Assembly: GCA_023144635.1 (NCBI GenBank)
Contig: JAGLFH010000008.1
Location: 1 to 57,815, forward strand
Source: Candidatus Auribacterota bacterium
Lineage (GTDB): Bacteria; Auribacterota; JAFGBW01; JAFGJP01
Direction of reading: 5' to 3'
Length of the DNA stretch: 57,815 bases
Both the position numbers and the translations under genes were made by a program. Positions 1 to 8,121 of this stretch are shown piece after piece. The notes below the pieces were generated by a model. The model had not been told where the DNA came from and searched no databases. It saw only the letters and a list, made by a program, of their open reading frames with translations. Numbering within the stretch: the stretch's first letter is position 1; each line of letters starts with the position of its first letter.

Positions 1-474
1 TTTATTATCAGTTATATTTGTAACAATGTATTTTTTGTTTTTTTCTTGAAAAGACTTTCCGCACCAGAGATTCATATTGGAGCCTTTAAGGGTGGCAATA
101 GGGCACTGATCTTTGATCATGGTATTAATGTTTATTGGTAAAACAAAGCTATTTCCCTTTTTATCCTGCAAATATAGGTATGAGCTATCCTTTTCTGGTC
201 CGCCCTCTTCTTTTGAGAGCTTTTTTACCATGTAAAGAATCTCATACCCGAATATTATATCACCCATTTTTAAGAACTGTGTTGCTTTTACACCATTTTT
301 TGTCTCAGGAATATTTGTATAGATTTTAAAAGTAAATTCATCCTTTATTTCTATGTAGCCGCTAAATATCAGCTCAACATAAGCTTGCCAGATGCTTTCT
401 ACCTCAATAGTATAGCTGTAGCAAAAGATTGGAAAAAGCATAAAAATTATAAGTATATATACTAATATTTTCAT
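1..474 (-). CDS. Secreted protein of unknown function, C-terminus cut by window edge
   Basis: An open frame of 158 codons runs leftward from an ATG at 474 to base 1 with no stop, so the gene continues outside the window. It begins MKILVYILIIFMLFPIFCYS, a Lys followed by a hydrophobic stretch and a small-residue end, which is a convincing Sec signal peptide. The mature part (YTIEVESIWQAYVELIF...) is mixed alpha/beta in character with no motif I recognise. An AAGGAA element about 11 bases upstream is an acceptable but distant ribosome-binding site. It is divergent from the gene at 634. Function unknown; the reading frame itself is well supported by length, signal peptide and codon use like its neighbours. 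Confidence 0.7.
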   Translation of the reverse strand, partial: MKILVYILIIFMLFPIFCYSYTIEVESIWQAYVELIFSGYIEIKDEFTFKIYTNIPETKNGVKATQFLKMGDIIFGYEILYMVKKLSKEEGGPEKDSSYLYLQDKKGNSFVLPININTMIKDQCPIATLKGSNMNLWCGKSFQEKNKKYIVTNITDNK

Positions 475-633
475 AAACCATTATTTCCTTATTAGTTATA
501 TAATATATTAAAATTATATACTCAAGCAATCAATTAAGTTATTTCGTATGAAAATACATAATAATTTGCTAAAATTATGTTAGCTGAAATAATTAACTCT
601 TTAAAGAATAATAACTAATTTTATATATTGATT

Positions 634-1317
634 ATGAAAGGTTTACGAATATTTATCTTTTCTGTTATCTTTAGTCTCCTCATTTATTTTTCCGTAAATG
701 TGTTACTAAAAGAAAAAACTTCTGAAACAAATTTCAAGCAAAAGGTAATTTTTATAAATAATGGTATTGGTAAAAAAGGGTATATAAATATTGTTGGAAT
801 GGAAAATATTACAAGTCTTCAATTAAGAGGATTTATATATGAACCTCCTAAGGAGATAATCCTTGGAGGAATGATGGGAAATGAAGACTTATTTACTGTT
901 AAAGGGGCTGTTCAGGCCATTTTAACAGCGAAATCAAAAAATGATAAGGATTGGGAATACTCTATGACAGAGTATTATCTTATGCAAAAAATTAGAGAGA
1001 AGTATGAAGCAGCAGATAAAACAGTACAAAAATTGCTTGATAAGGAAGACTCAAAGTACAATGATTTTACACGTATTACACTTGATATGCATATCAGGAT
1101 AGGTAAAAATGTTCTTTGTCTATTAAGTTGCTATAAAGATAATGTTGTTCAAATTGAGACCCTTTTTCTTAGAAATATTGGAGGTCAGTTATTTCAAATG
1201 AAATCAAAAAAACATGAAGAAACATTGCAATCTTTATATGTTCGCTCTTCTTATGCAACAGGAATTACACGTTTATTAGTGAAGAGAAAGAAAAAAAGGC
1301 CAAAGTTACCTTTTTGA
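634..1317 (+). CDS. Hypothetical protein with N-terminal membrane anchor
   Basis: 227 residues from the ATG at 634. A TTG six bases upstream in frame is possible, but the ATG places the Lys-Gly-Leu-Arg start directly before a hydrophobic segment at about residues 4-22 (IFIFSVIFSLLIYFSVNVLL), a signal anchor. The rest is soluble and charged, with a very basic tail (VKRKKKRPKLPF). I recognise no family. It is transcribed in the same direction as the genes at 1419, 2142 and 3001 (recJ), with a gap of about 100 bases to the next. Probably a small envelope-associated protein; function not assignable. Confidence 0.6.
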   Translation: MKGLRIFIFSVIFSLLIYFSVNVLLKEKTSETNFKQKVIFINNGIGKKGYINIVGMENITSLQLRGFIYEPPKEIILGGMMGNEDLFTVKGAVQAILTAKSKNDKDWEYSMTEYYLMQKIREKYEAADKTVQKLLDKEDSKYNDFTRITLDMHIRIGKNVLCLLSCYKDNVVQIETLFLRNIGGQLFQMKSKKHEETLQSLYVRSSYATGITRLLVKRKKKRPKLPF

Positions 1318-1418
1318 TTTGCTAAAAAGTACCTTAGTATAAAAGTGTTTTTGTAATATATATATGATTTTATGTAATAGATTTATGTAACAGAAAAAAT
1401 AACTGGTAAGGAATAGGT

Positions 1419-2126
1419 ATGCTTACTTTCCCTTTATATTTAGCCTCAAGCTGTAATTCAGGTCCGCCACGGTTCTTTTTTCCTCTTTTTTTTGGTTTTA
1501 TTTTGCTTTTCATAGGTATTGTTGTTGTAGCGTTATTAACAGAGAAAAAGCGTACAAAGGCTTTTATGCTGTTATCTTCCAAATATGGCTTTAGGTTTGA
1601 AAAAAATCCGGCAGATGACATAGTAAAAGAACTAAATTATTTCAGTCTTTTTAAAAGGGGACGTTCGAAAAAAGTATATAATGTTATTAGTATGACAAAG
1701 GATAACGTAAGCTGGAAAGTTTTTGATTATAGGTACGCAACTGGTAGCGGCAAAAATTCATCTATTCACAACCAAACTGTTGCCTTGCAGCAGATAGCTA
1801 ACCTAAAACTGCCTTTTTTTTCCATAACACCGGAATCTTTTTTTCATAGAATAGGTGATGTTTTTGGGTATAGTGATATTGATTTTGACGAGTATCCGGA
1901 ATTTTCAAAAAATTATTTTCTAAAAGGTTCTGACGAGGAAGAAATAAGAAAACTTTTTTCAAAGGATGTTATTCGCTATTTTGAACAGGAAAAAAACATT
2001 ATTAACATTGAGGCTGCAGGAGATGTTATATTAGTATATAAGCCCTCGAAAAGAATAAAGCCAGTTGAGCTTTCATCCTTTATGAAAAAAGCGGAAGAAG
2101 TTGTTTCAGTCTTCCACAAAAAATAA
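1419..2126 (+). CDS. Membrane-anchored protein of an uncharacterised conserved family
   Basis: 235 residues. A strongly hydrophobic segment lies at about residues 18-40 (FFFPLFFGFILLFIGIVVVALL), preceded by a short Cys/Pro-containing leader, and is followed by a basic stop-transfer KKRTK. The soluble part has the pattern 'KYGFxFEKNP...F.LF.RGRSKK..N', a middle 'W.VFDYRYATGSGKN', and 'F...PE.FF..IG..FGY.DIDFDE.PEFS..Y.L.G'. I recall this pattern from uncharacterised proteins in deltaproteobacteria-like genomes, with no known function. The start codon is only moderately supported because no strong ribosome-binding site precedes it. It is followed 15 bases later by the TPR gene, so the two are probably co-transcribed. 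Confidence 0.65.
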   Translation: MLTFPLYLASSCNSGPPRFFFPLFFGFILLFIGIVVVALLTEKKRTKAFMLLSSKYGFRFEKNPADDIVKELNYFSLFKRGRSKKVYNVISMTKDNVSWKVFDYRYATGSGKNSSIHNQTVALQQIANLKLPFFSITPESFFHRIGDVFGYSDIDFDEYPEFSKNYFLKGSDEEEIRKLFSKDVIRYFEQEKNIINIEAAGDVILVYKPSKRIKPVELSSFMKKAEEVVSVFHKK

Positions 2127-2141
2127 TAAAAGATATAATTT

Positions 2142-2912
2142 ATGAATAAAATAAAACTAATCCTATTTATCTTTATTATTTTTTTACCATTTAAATCTTT
2201 TTCTGATAATGAATTGGAAAAAGCCGAACAGTTATTTAAAGATATGAAATTCAGTCTTGCTATGAATGAATACAGTAAAATTATAGAAAAAGACCCTGAT
2301 AATGCATATGCATACAGGAGAAAGGCTCATTGTTTTGAACAACTCGGACGATATAAAAAGGCATTAGAGGAATATAATAAATCAATTGCTCATGATAATG
2401 CGCATTTTGAATCATATTATGATAAAGCGCTTTTACAATATAATGTTATGCACAACAAAGCCGAATCTTTTGAAACGCTTAGTGATGCAATAAAAGTAGG
2501 CTATAAAAATAAAAATGATAAGCAGCCTCTGGCTGAGATATATTTCTTAAGAAGCTTTATGTATAAAAGCAGGAAAGAGACTGAAAAAGCAGAGAAAGAT
2601 ATTACTAATGCCCTTTATCTTGTCTCAAATCCGATATATTTTATGGCACGAGGTGAATTGAGAATGGAAATTAAGAAGTTTATGCTTGCAAGAATAGACT
2701 TTAAAAAAGCATTGAGTCTGCTAAAAAAGGAAGATGAGGAATCAATTGAACTGCGTGTTACACTTGATGAATATATACAAATTTGTGAAGATCAAATAGA
2801 AGAGTTGGAAAAACAAAAAAAACTAAAAATTGAGAGCCAAAAAAAAGCTTTAGAAATGAAAGAAAAGGAAAAGTCTATTAACAAGCAAGAAAACAAAACA
2901 AGTTCTCCTTAA
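2142..2912 (+). CDS. Secreted TPR-repeat protein
   Basis: 256 residues. An N-terminal signal peptide (MNKIKLILFIFIIFLPFKSFS, cleavage expected after the Ser-rich end) precedes tetratricopeptide repeats. The clearest are at about residues 28-61 (A..LFKDMKFSLAMNEYSKIIEKDPDN), 62-95 (AYAYRRKAHCFEQLGRYKKALEEYNKSI), and a degenerate set to about 200. The C-terminal 45 residues are a Lys/Glu-rich coiled coil. TPR proteins act as protein-binding scaffolds; in the periplasm they often serve envelope assembly complexes. Upstream spacing of 15 bases to the membrane protein at 1419 suggests one transcript. No specific partner can be named. Confidence 0.75.
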   Translation: MNKIKLILFIFIIFLPFKSFSDNELEKAEQLFKDMKFSLAMNEYSKIIEKDPDNAYAYRRKAHCFEQLGRYKKALEEYNKSIAHDNAHFESYYDKALLQYNVMHNKAESFETLSDAIKVGYKNKNDKQPLAEIYFLRSFMYKSRKETEKAEKDITNALYLVSNPIYFMARGELRMEIKKFMLARIDFKKALSLLKKEDEESIELRVTLDEYIQICEDQIEELEKQKKLKIESQKKALEMKEKEKSINKQENKTSSP

Positions 2913-3000
2913 TATTAGATTATTTCGGATACATGTTTCCCTTTCAATATCTCAAAAGATGCGCTTTTCATAATGTGGTTTTACTTAAGGATATATAACT

Positions 3001-4725
3001 ATGAATACTTTTAAGAGAAAAAAATGGATGATTCCAGACCCCATTTCTGAAAAAGAATTGGAAGAAATAGTAGAGCATATTAAATGCTCTTCTTTGTTTG
3101 CAAAAGTTTTAGCTTCAAAATTTGGCAAAGATCTTAATCGGATAGACGATTTTTTATCTTCAGACCTCTCGCAGCTTAAGGATCCTTTTATAATAAAAGA
3201 CCTTGAAAAAGGAGCGATGCGTGTAATCAGTGCCATTCACTCTAATGAAAGAATATGTGTTTACGGAGATTTTGATATGGATGGCCTTACTGCAACAGCA
3301 CTTCTTTATACTGTTCTGCAGGAGCTGGGAGCAGATGTTCTTTCATATATTCCGGATAGAATAGATGAGGGATATGGAATAAGCCAGAATGCACTTCAAA
3401 AATTGATCGAAAAAGGAGTATCTGTTGTTATAAGTGTTGATTGCGGTATTAAATCTAATGAGGAGGTTTCTTTTTTAAAAAAGAATAAGGTTGATATGAT
3501 AATAACTGATCATCATGAACCTGGGATCAAAATACCTGATGCTTATGCCGTTATTAATACTAAACTAAACTCAGAAGATAATGGTCTTAGAGAGCTTGCT
3601 GGAGTAGGAATAGCTTTTAAGCTTGCTCATGGTATTTTAAAGATTTGGAAGGAATCAAAAAAATCAGAAATTGATTTTGACCTTCGCTGGTTATTAGATT
3701 TTGTGGCAATAGGAACGATCGCAGATGTTGTGCCTCTTACCGGTGAAAATCGTATTCTTGTAAAATCAGGAATGAAAATTCTTGCTCAAACAAGAAAAAC
3801 AGGTCTTCAATATGTAATGGAAAGATGCAATATTAAAAAAAGTATAAACCCTTATCATGTAGCATTTTTAATTGCTCCCCGTTTTAATGCAGCTGGCAGG
3901 CTTGGAAAGGCAGAGGAAGCTCTTGAACTTCTTCTTACAAATGAAATTTTGGTAGCAGATAAGCTTTCCTTGAAAATGGAGGAGTATAATGAGGAAAGAA
4001 AAAATATTGAACAATTAATCATGGAAGAAGCGGATTCAATGATGAAGGAATCTGTTAATGATTTTATAGCCGTGTTAGAAAAGGAAAGCTGGCATACAGG
4101 TGTTATAGGAATAGTTGCATCAAAATTATCAGAAAAATGGAAAAAACCTGTTATTTTAATAGGTTCTGAAAAAGAAAATAGAAGAGGTTCAGGGCGCAGT
4201 TTTGGGGATTTTAATCTTATTGAAGCATTAGATCAAATGAGTGAACTTTTTCAATCATTTGGAGGTCATAAAGCAGCAGCAGGCCTTTCTATTGAAGAGA
4301 AAAATATAAGTCAGCTTAAATCACGCTTGAATGATTATGCTGGAAAATGTTCTAAAGATATTTTTATGGATAAATTGTTCGTTGCATCAATATGCATGGC
4401 AAAAGATCTTAATATAGATAATATAAATGAGTTAAGCAGGATGCAGCCTTTTGGGTTCGGAAACCCTCAACCTGTTTTTTTAATAAAGAATATGCAGCTT
4501 ATCTCAACCCCTAAAATTTTAAAACAGAAACATGTTTCCTTTAGATTTAAAAAAGATGATATGTTCTTTTCTGCTATATGGTTTAGCGGAAAAGAATATT
4601 TGGAATCACAACAGGAAATGATACCTGATACTTTTTATGATATTGCTTTTCAACCCGATATAAATGACTATTATTCACCACCAAGATTATCTCTAAAAAT
4701 AGTAGACATGGCGGCATCGGAGTAA
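3001..4725 (+). CDS. recJ: Single-stranded-DNA-specific exonuclease RecJ
   Basis: 574 residues, the usual RecJ length. RecJ degrades single-stranded DNA 5' to 3' in recombination and mismatch/base-excision repair. The DHH phosphoesterase core is complete: motif I YGDFDMDG (metal Asp 90, 92, 94), VISVDCG (Asp147), the eponymous DHH at 170-172, and FVAIGTIADVVPL. The DHHA1 domain carries GSGRS and SFGGHKAAAGLSI, followed by a C-terminal OB-fold region with LSRMQPFGFGNPQPVF. The start follows an AAGGA element by about nine bases. It is the last gene of the rightward run; a repeat island follows directly. No conserved residue appears missing. Confidence 0.96.
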   Translation: MNTFKRKKWMIPDPISEKELEEIVEHIKCSSLFAKVLASKFGKDLNRIDDFLSSDLSQLKDPFIIKDLEKGAMRVISAIHSNERICVYGDFDMDGLTATALLYTVLQELGADVLSYIPDRIDEGYGISQNALQKLIEKGVSVVISVDCGIKSNEEVSFLKKNKVDMIITDHHEPGIKIPDAYAVINTKLNSEDNGLRELAGVGIAFKLAHGILKIWKESKKSEIDFDLRWLLDFVAIGTIADVVPLTGENRILVKSGMKILAQTRKTGLQYVMERCNIKKSINPYHVAFLIAPRFNAAGRLGKAEEALELLLTNEILVADKLSLKMEEYNEERKNIEQLIMEEADSMMKESVNDFIAVLEKESWHTGVIGIVASKLSEKWKKPVILIGSEKENRRGSGRSFGDFNLIEALDQMSELFQSFGGHKAAAGLSIEEKNISQLKSRLNDYAGKCSKDIFMDKLFVASICMAKDLNIDNINELSRMQPFGFGNPQPVFLIKNMQLISTPKILKQKHVSFRFKKDDMFFSAIWFSGKEYLESQQEMIPDTFYDIAFQPDINDYYSPPRLSLKIVDMAASE

Positions 4726-5103
4726 AAAAGCAAAAGCTTACTCACCATGTGATTCACCTTCGGCGAAAACGTGGCTTCGCAGACTTTAGTCCCTGCATAT
4801 TTGTTTTGCGAAGCGAAACAGCAGGGAGGTCACAGAGAGCCATGAACCACGTGGGGTTCATGATGAACCGTAAATTTATAAAGTAAGTAGGGGCGGGCCT
4901 TGCGTCCGCCCGTGTGAAATGTAAAACATAAAACGTCAAAGATAAAGAAAAATAGGTGATAGGTTCTAGGTCATGGAGTCTGCGACGATGTTGTAAGAAA
5001 AGCAAGGAACAAAAAGGTAAACATAAAACGTAGTAGGGGGGCTGACAAGCCTTCGCCCGTGTAAAAGTAAAATGCAATAAGAAAGTTTCTTATCCGTATC
5101 TAG
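4726..5103. repeat. Gene-free island of short dispersed repeats (island 1)
   Basis: There is no credible gene in these 378 bases. The stretch is made of short modules found elsewhere in the window. A 28-base block at 4841-4868, containing the inverted repeat GAACC...GGTTC, is identical to 21305-21332. It is followed in both places by a GC-rich hairpin module (4884-4915 versus 21347-21378, one mismatch). A 'gagtctgcgacgatgttgtaa' type module at about 4976-4996 recurs in variant form near 10502, 12037 and 21163. Another 'GGGG..GCC..GCCCGTGT' hairpin variant lies at about 5033-5060. The higher GC contrasts with adjacent genes. Confidence 0.8.
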
Positions 5104-5508
5104 TTAGAAAGAATTAATTAGACTAATCAAATTTCTTTGAGCTATTATTCTCCAGCCATCTTTATTATAAAAACCAAATCCAATTAAAAATGATTCGTCT
5201 GAATATAATGCAATAGTTTTATCTTTATTGAAATCCGCTTTAAGCGTTTGGACTTTCTTTAAAGCAGCAAGGATGTTGTTTTTATATTTTTCATCAAACT
5301 GTCTTGCCCATGCTTCCATGCCACCGCCTTTTTTCCACATATCGTTAATATCATCATCATAATATTCTTCTAAAAATTCTTGATATTGTTTGTTTTCAAT
5401 AAGCTCAATCATTTTTTTTATTCTTGAATCCAATTTTTCTTCTGGAGATTTAAGGCACCCTGTAAACATTACAAGCAATAATAGTAATAAGGATATTTTT
5501 GATTTCAT
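5104..5508 (-). CDS. Small lipoprotein of unknown function
   Basis: 134 residues beginning MKSKISLLLLLLVMFTGC, a signal peptide ending in a good lipobox (MFTGC), so the mature protein should be lipid-anchored at Cys18. The mature part is acidic/helical (KKMIELIENKQYQEFLEEYY) followed by a beta-rich end (FLIGFGFYNKDGWRIIAQ). This resembles small lipoproteins with an NTF2-like or DUF-type fold, but I cannot name the family. A GGAG-type site precedes the ATG. It lies 60 bases downstream of the zinc-finger gene on the same strand, so the two probably share a transcript and may act in the same compartment. Confidence 0.75.
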   Translation of the reverse strand: MKSKISLLLLLLVMFTGCLKSPEEKLDSRIKKMIELIENKQYQEFLEEYYDDDINDMWKKGGGMEAWARQFDEKYKNNILAALKKVQTLKADFNKDKTIALYSDESFLIGFGFYNKDGWRIIAQRNLISLINSF

Positions 5509-5568
5509 GTTTATTCTCCAAGGTCGAAAATGTTTTGTGCATCTATACCAATTACTTTTTCTGATTTC

Positions 5569-6105
5569 CTAATCCCAACCACCTTTCCCGCCACATGTCG
5601 AACAATAAATGGAACCGTTCCCGCTACAACTACTGCAAGTATTCCGCCATTCTGTCTGCCCGCTTCCATTGCACATTGAACAGCATTCATTACAGTTTCC
5701 ACCGCAAGAGGAACAAACTTTGTATCCCGCACCGCCGCAATTTTGGCAGTGCTCTACAATTTGACCTCTTCCATTGCAAGAAGAACATTTTTGATCTCCC
5801 TTATATCCTCTTCCATTGCAGTTATAGCATGTGACCTTCTTCTGACCACTCCCCCAGCAAAATGTACAGCGCTCCTGTCCTGATCCACTGCACCGGCTGC
5901 AGGAGAGTTGCCCGTTTCCACCGCACTTGGAGCAAGTAACCTGCTGGATTATCTGACCCGTTCCATTACAGGAGTTACATGATAAATAACCTTTACCATA
6001 ACATGTGCCGCATTCGTTCCAGGCATAGATTAAAAACGGTAAACAAAAAATAAAGACAAATACGATAATAATTAGAAATAATGTTGAAGACGATTTTATT
6101 TTCAT
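5569..6105 (-). CDS. Exported protein made of DnaJ-type zinc-finger motifs
   Basis: 178 residues: an N-terminal hydrophobic export signal (residues about 8-28, FLIIIVFVFIFCLPFLIYA), then almost nothing but CxxCxGxG-type motifs. I count about twelve Cys-x-x-Cys units from CGTCYGKG to CSTCGGKG; DnaJ itself has four. There is no J domain, no Gly/Phe linker and no C-terminal substrate domain. In DnaJ these motifs bind zinc and unfolded polypeptide, and the same motif occurs in thiol/disulfide-active proteins. Export to an oxidising or periplasmic compartment is unusual for a Cys4 zinc array. A strong AGGAGG site precedes the start, and the lipoprotein gene follows by 60 bases. Function unknown. 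Confidence 0.75.
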   Translation of the reverse strand: MKIKSSSTLFLIIIVFVFIFCLPFLIYAWNECGTCYGKGYLSCNSCNGTGQIIQQVTCSKCGGNGQLSCSRCSGSGQERCTFCWGSGQKKVTCYNCNGRGYKGDQKCSSCNGRGQIVEHCQNCGGAGYKVCSSCGGNCNECCSMCNGSGQTEWRNTCSSCSGNGSIYCSTCGGKGGWD

Positions 6106-6436
6106 ATCGTTATCCTCCTATTTTTTAAACTCGCTTTCAAAATTACAGTGTGGACAATAATTTTAATATTTTAAATCTAACTAATGCCTGAATTCAGTAC
6201 TTATTCCAGACCTTTTTATTGGAATTGGTTTAAATATGATCATTATAAAAAATATTAAAAATATAACTAAAGAAAAGAACAAATAACTATTTAAGCTCTT
6301 TGAGTTGAATTTTTTTATCGAAGCCCTATAAAAGACTGGTTAAAAATATACAACACTGTTTCCCCAAACAGAGTATATATTAAACAATATTAGCTTGTTG
6401 TATAAGGTGCGTCAAATGAATTGTTACTATTACTTG
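6106..6436. other. Gene-free AT-rich spacer
   Basis: No ORF with a ribosome-binding site and plausible composition is visible on either strand. A 6-bp inverted repeat with a four-base loop (CTGTTT / AAACAG, about 6354-6369) reads on the minus strand into TGTTGTATATTTTT. It could be a weak terminator for the kinase gene that ends at 6437. None of the dispersed repeat modules is present here. Confidence 0.5.
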
Positions 6437-7909
6437 CTATTCCTGATATTGTAAAAGTTTTTTAATATAATCAAGAGACTTATTATAATTTTCCAAAAAA
6501 GCTTTACTTTCAGGATCTTCTGCCAGTTTAGATAACCCTTGCTTTTCTTCTAAACATTTTTCATGAAATTCCTTCAATGCAGCAATTTTCTTCATTTTAT
6601 ATAAAATAAAAGCCTTTTCATGCATTGCCCAATTGAACCCAGGCGTTAATTCCAGAGCTTTATCAATATATTTCAAAGCCTCTTCATATTTTCCCATCAT
6701 TCTAAGCACTTTTCCTTTTGTATGAAAAGCTTGATCCCATTCAACAGCAAGTGCTTTATCTGCATACAGTAATGCCTCCTTGAACTTTCCAAGCTCAGCC
6801 AGAGATAAAGCCCTGAGCTGATCCTGAAGGACAGAGGTTTCTTCTTTTTCTTGCTCATGTAAAACTTCTATATGAAATAGATCCTCATAAATTTTATTAA
6901 GTTGCTCTTCCAGTTGATGAAAATTTTGAATTCTTTCAGAAGCTTTTTTTTCCAGACATTTTAGGACCAATGACTCAACGCTTAATGGAACATCACTCCT
7001 GTAAAATTTCATTTTAACAGGTTGTGAGTTCATTTGATGGTTCAGCCATTCTGAATGTGTTTTTCCTCTGAAGGGGAGTGTTCCTGCTATCATTTCATAC
7101 AACACAATCCCAAAGGAATAAACATCTGATACCTCAGAAGTTAAAGAGAAATCCTTAATCTGCTGGGGAGATATATAAGGCAGTGTCCCTATACAGGTTT
7201 TCCCTTTTCTTGTTTTAAAGTGCTGTGTTTCAACTGTATTATCAGCTTTGTCGTCATTAAAAAACTCACTGCTTCCTGGGATATCATCAAATACTTTCGA
7301 AAGGCCAAAATCAGCTATCTTTAATTTGTTATCCGTCGTAAGAAGACAGTTTGCAGGTTTGATATCCCTGTGTACAAAATCAGGAAATTGTTTGTGAACA
7401 TGATTCATTCCTCTGCAAAACTGGATAGCAAAGAGAAGACATTCTTTCAGGTCCAGGCAGAAGTCTTTTTCAGCTAAGTAATTTCTCAAGTTGTTTTCCA
7501 CGTACTCAAGACTGATATATGGTTTTGAGTGAAAAGAATCAACATAGTAAGCCTGAACAATATTCTCATGCACCGTGAGTTCCACCCATATCTGAGCCTC
7601 GCGTTTAAACCGCTCAAGGATTTCTTTATTTGCAAAGTACTTGTTTCGTAATGTCTTAAAAGCTGTTTTTTCAACCATTCCATCAATAAGCGATTCACAG
7701 ATGTATACAATCCCCATTCCTCCATAGTATATGTCAATGACTTTGGCATCCCCTCGTAAATTATCTCCCAGAACAAAATCCAGCTGGGGAAAAGAAAAGA
7801 TGTGGTTACAGTAAATGCAGTGACATTTAAAAACAGAATTATTTGCAGGAATTATCATTCTTTCCTTGCAACTATTACATTGCACTATAATTTCACGTTT
7901 TTCAGTCAT
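6437..7909 (-). CDS. Hanks-type Ser/Thr protein kinase with zinc ribbon and TPRs
   Basis: 490 residues in three parts. Residues 11-34 form a zinc-ribbon-like motif (C11..C14, C29, C31..C34). Residues about 50-340 are a protein kinase with Lys85 in AFKTL, Glu104 in helix C, the catalytic loop HRDIKPAN (Asp182), DFG at 200-202, and an APE-like region after the GTLPYISPQQ segment. The Gly-rich loop reads YYGGMG, lacking its first Gly. Residues about 365-480 hold TPR repeats (ALADKALAVEWDQAFHTKGKVLRMMGKYEEALKYIDKAL). There is no membrane segment, so it should be cytosolic. Kinase-TPR proteins of this type phosphorylate partners bound by the repeats; no neighbour suggests the substrate. Transcribed alone. 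Confidence 0.92.
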   Translation of the reverse strand: MTEKREIIVQCNSCKERMIIPANNSVFKCHCIYCNHIFSFPQLDFVLGDNLRGDAKVIDIYYGGMGIVYICESLIDGMVEKTAFKTLRNKYFANKEILERFKREAQIWVELTVHENIVQAYYVDSFHSKPYISLEYVENNLRNYLAEKDFCLDLKECLLFAIQFCRGMNHVHKQFPDFVHRDIKPANCLLTTDNKLKIADFGLSKVFDDIPGSSEFFNDDKADNTVETQHFKTRKGKTCIGTLPYISPQQIKDFSLTSEVSDVYSFGIVLYEMIAGTLPFRGKTHSEWLNHQMNSQPVKMKFYRSDVPLSVESLVLKCLEKKASERIQNFHQLEEQLNKIYEDLFHIEVLHEQEKEETSVLQDQLRALSLAELGKFKEALLYADKALAVEWDQAFHTKGKVLRMMGKYEEALKYIDKALELTPGFNWAMHEKAFILYKMKKIAALKEFHEKCLEEKQGLSKLAEDPESKAFLENYNKSLDYIKKLLQYQE

Positions 7910-8121
7910 ATTTGTCTTTCAATATTTTTTTATTACAGTGAATATTTGTCTCTATCTACCCTTTTAAAGAAATAGACAATTCATAAGTATCAGGATGACA
8001 CGTAGGTGTTTTTTCTCTCCTTTGGTAATAATAAAAAGTTGTAAATTCTATTGCTTTCTTTTCATATAATATTATATATAATTAGCTGTGTTTGGGTATA
8101 TTAAAAAAATAGGGCAAAAAA

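Noticed and set aside
2985..3236. Minus-strand frame over the recJ start
   Set aside because: Antisense shadow of recJ, which has a complete set of DHH motifs.
5511..5732. 73-codon minus-strand frame overlapping the zinc-finger gene
   Set aside because: Overlaps the 3' half of a gene whose twelve Cys motifs clearly define the true frame.
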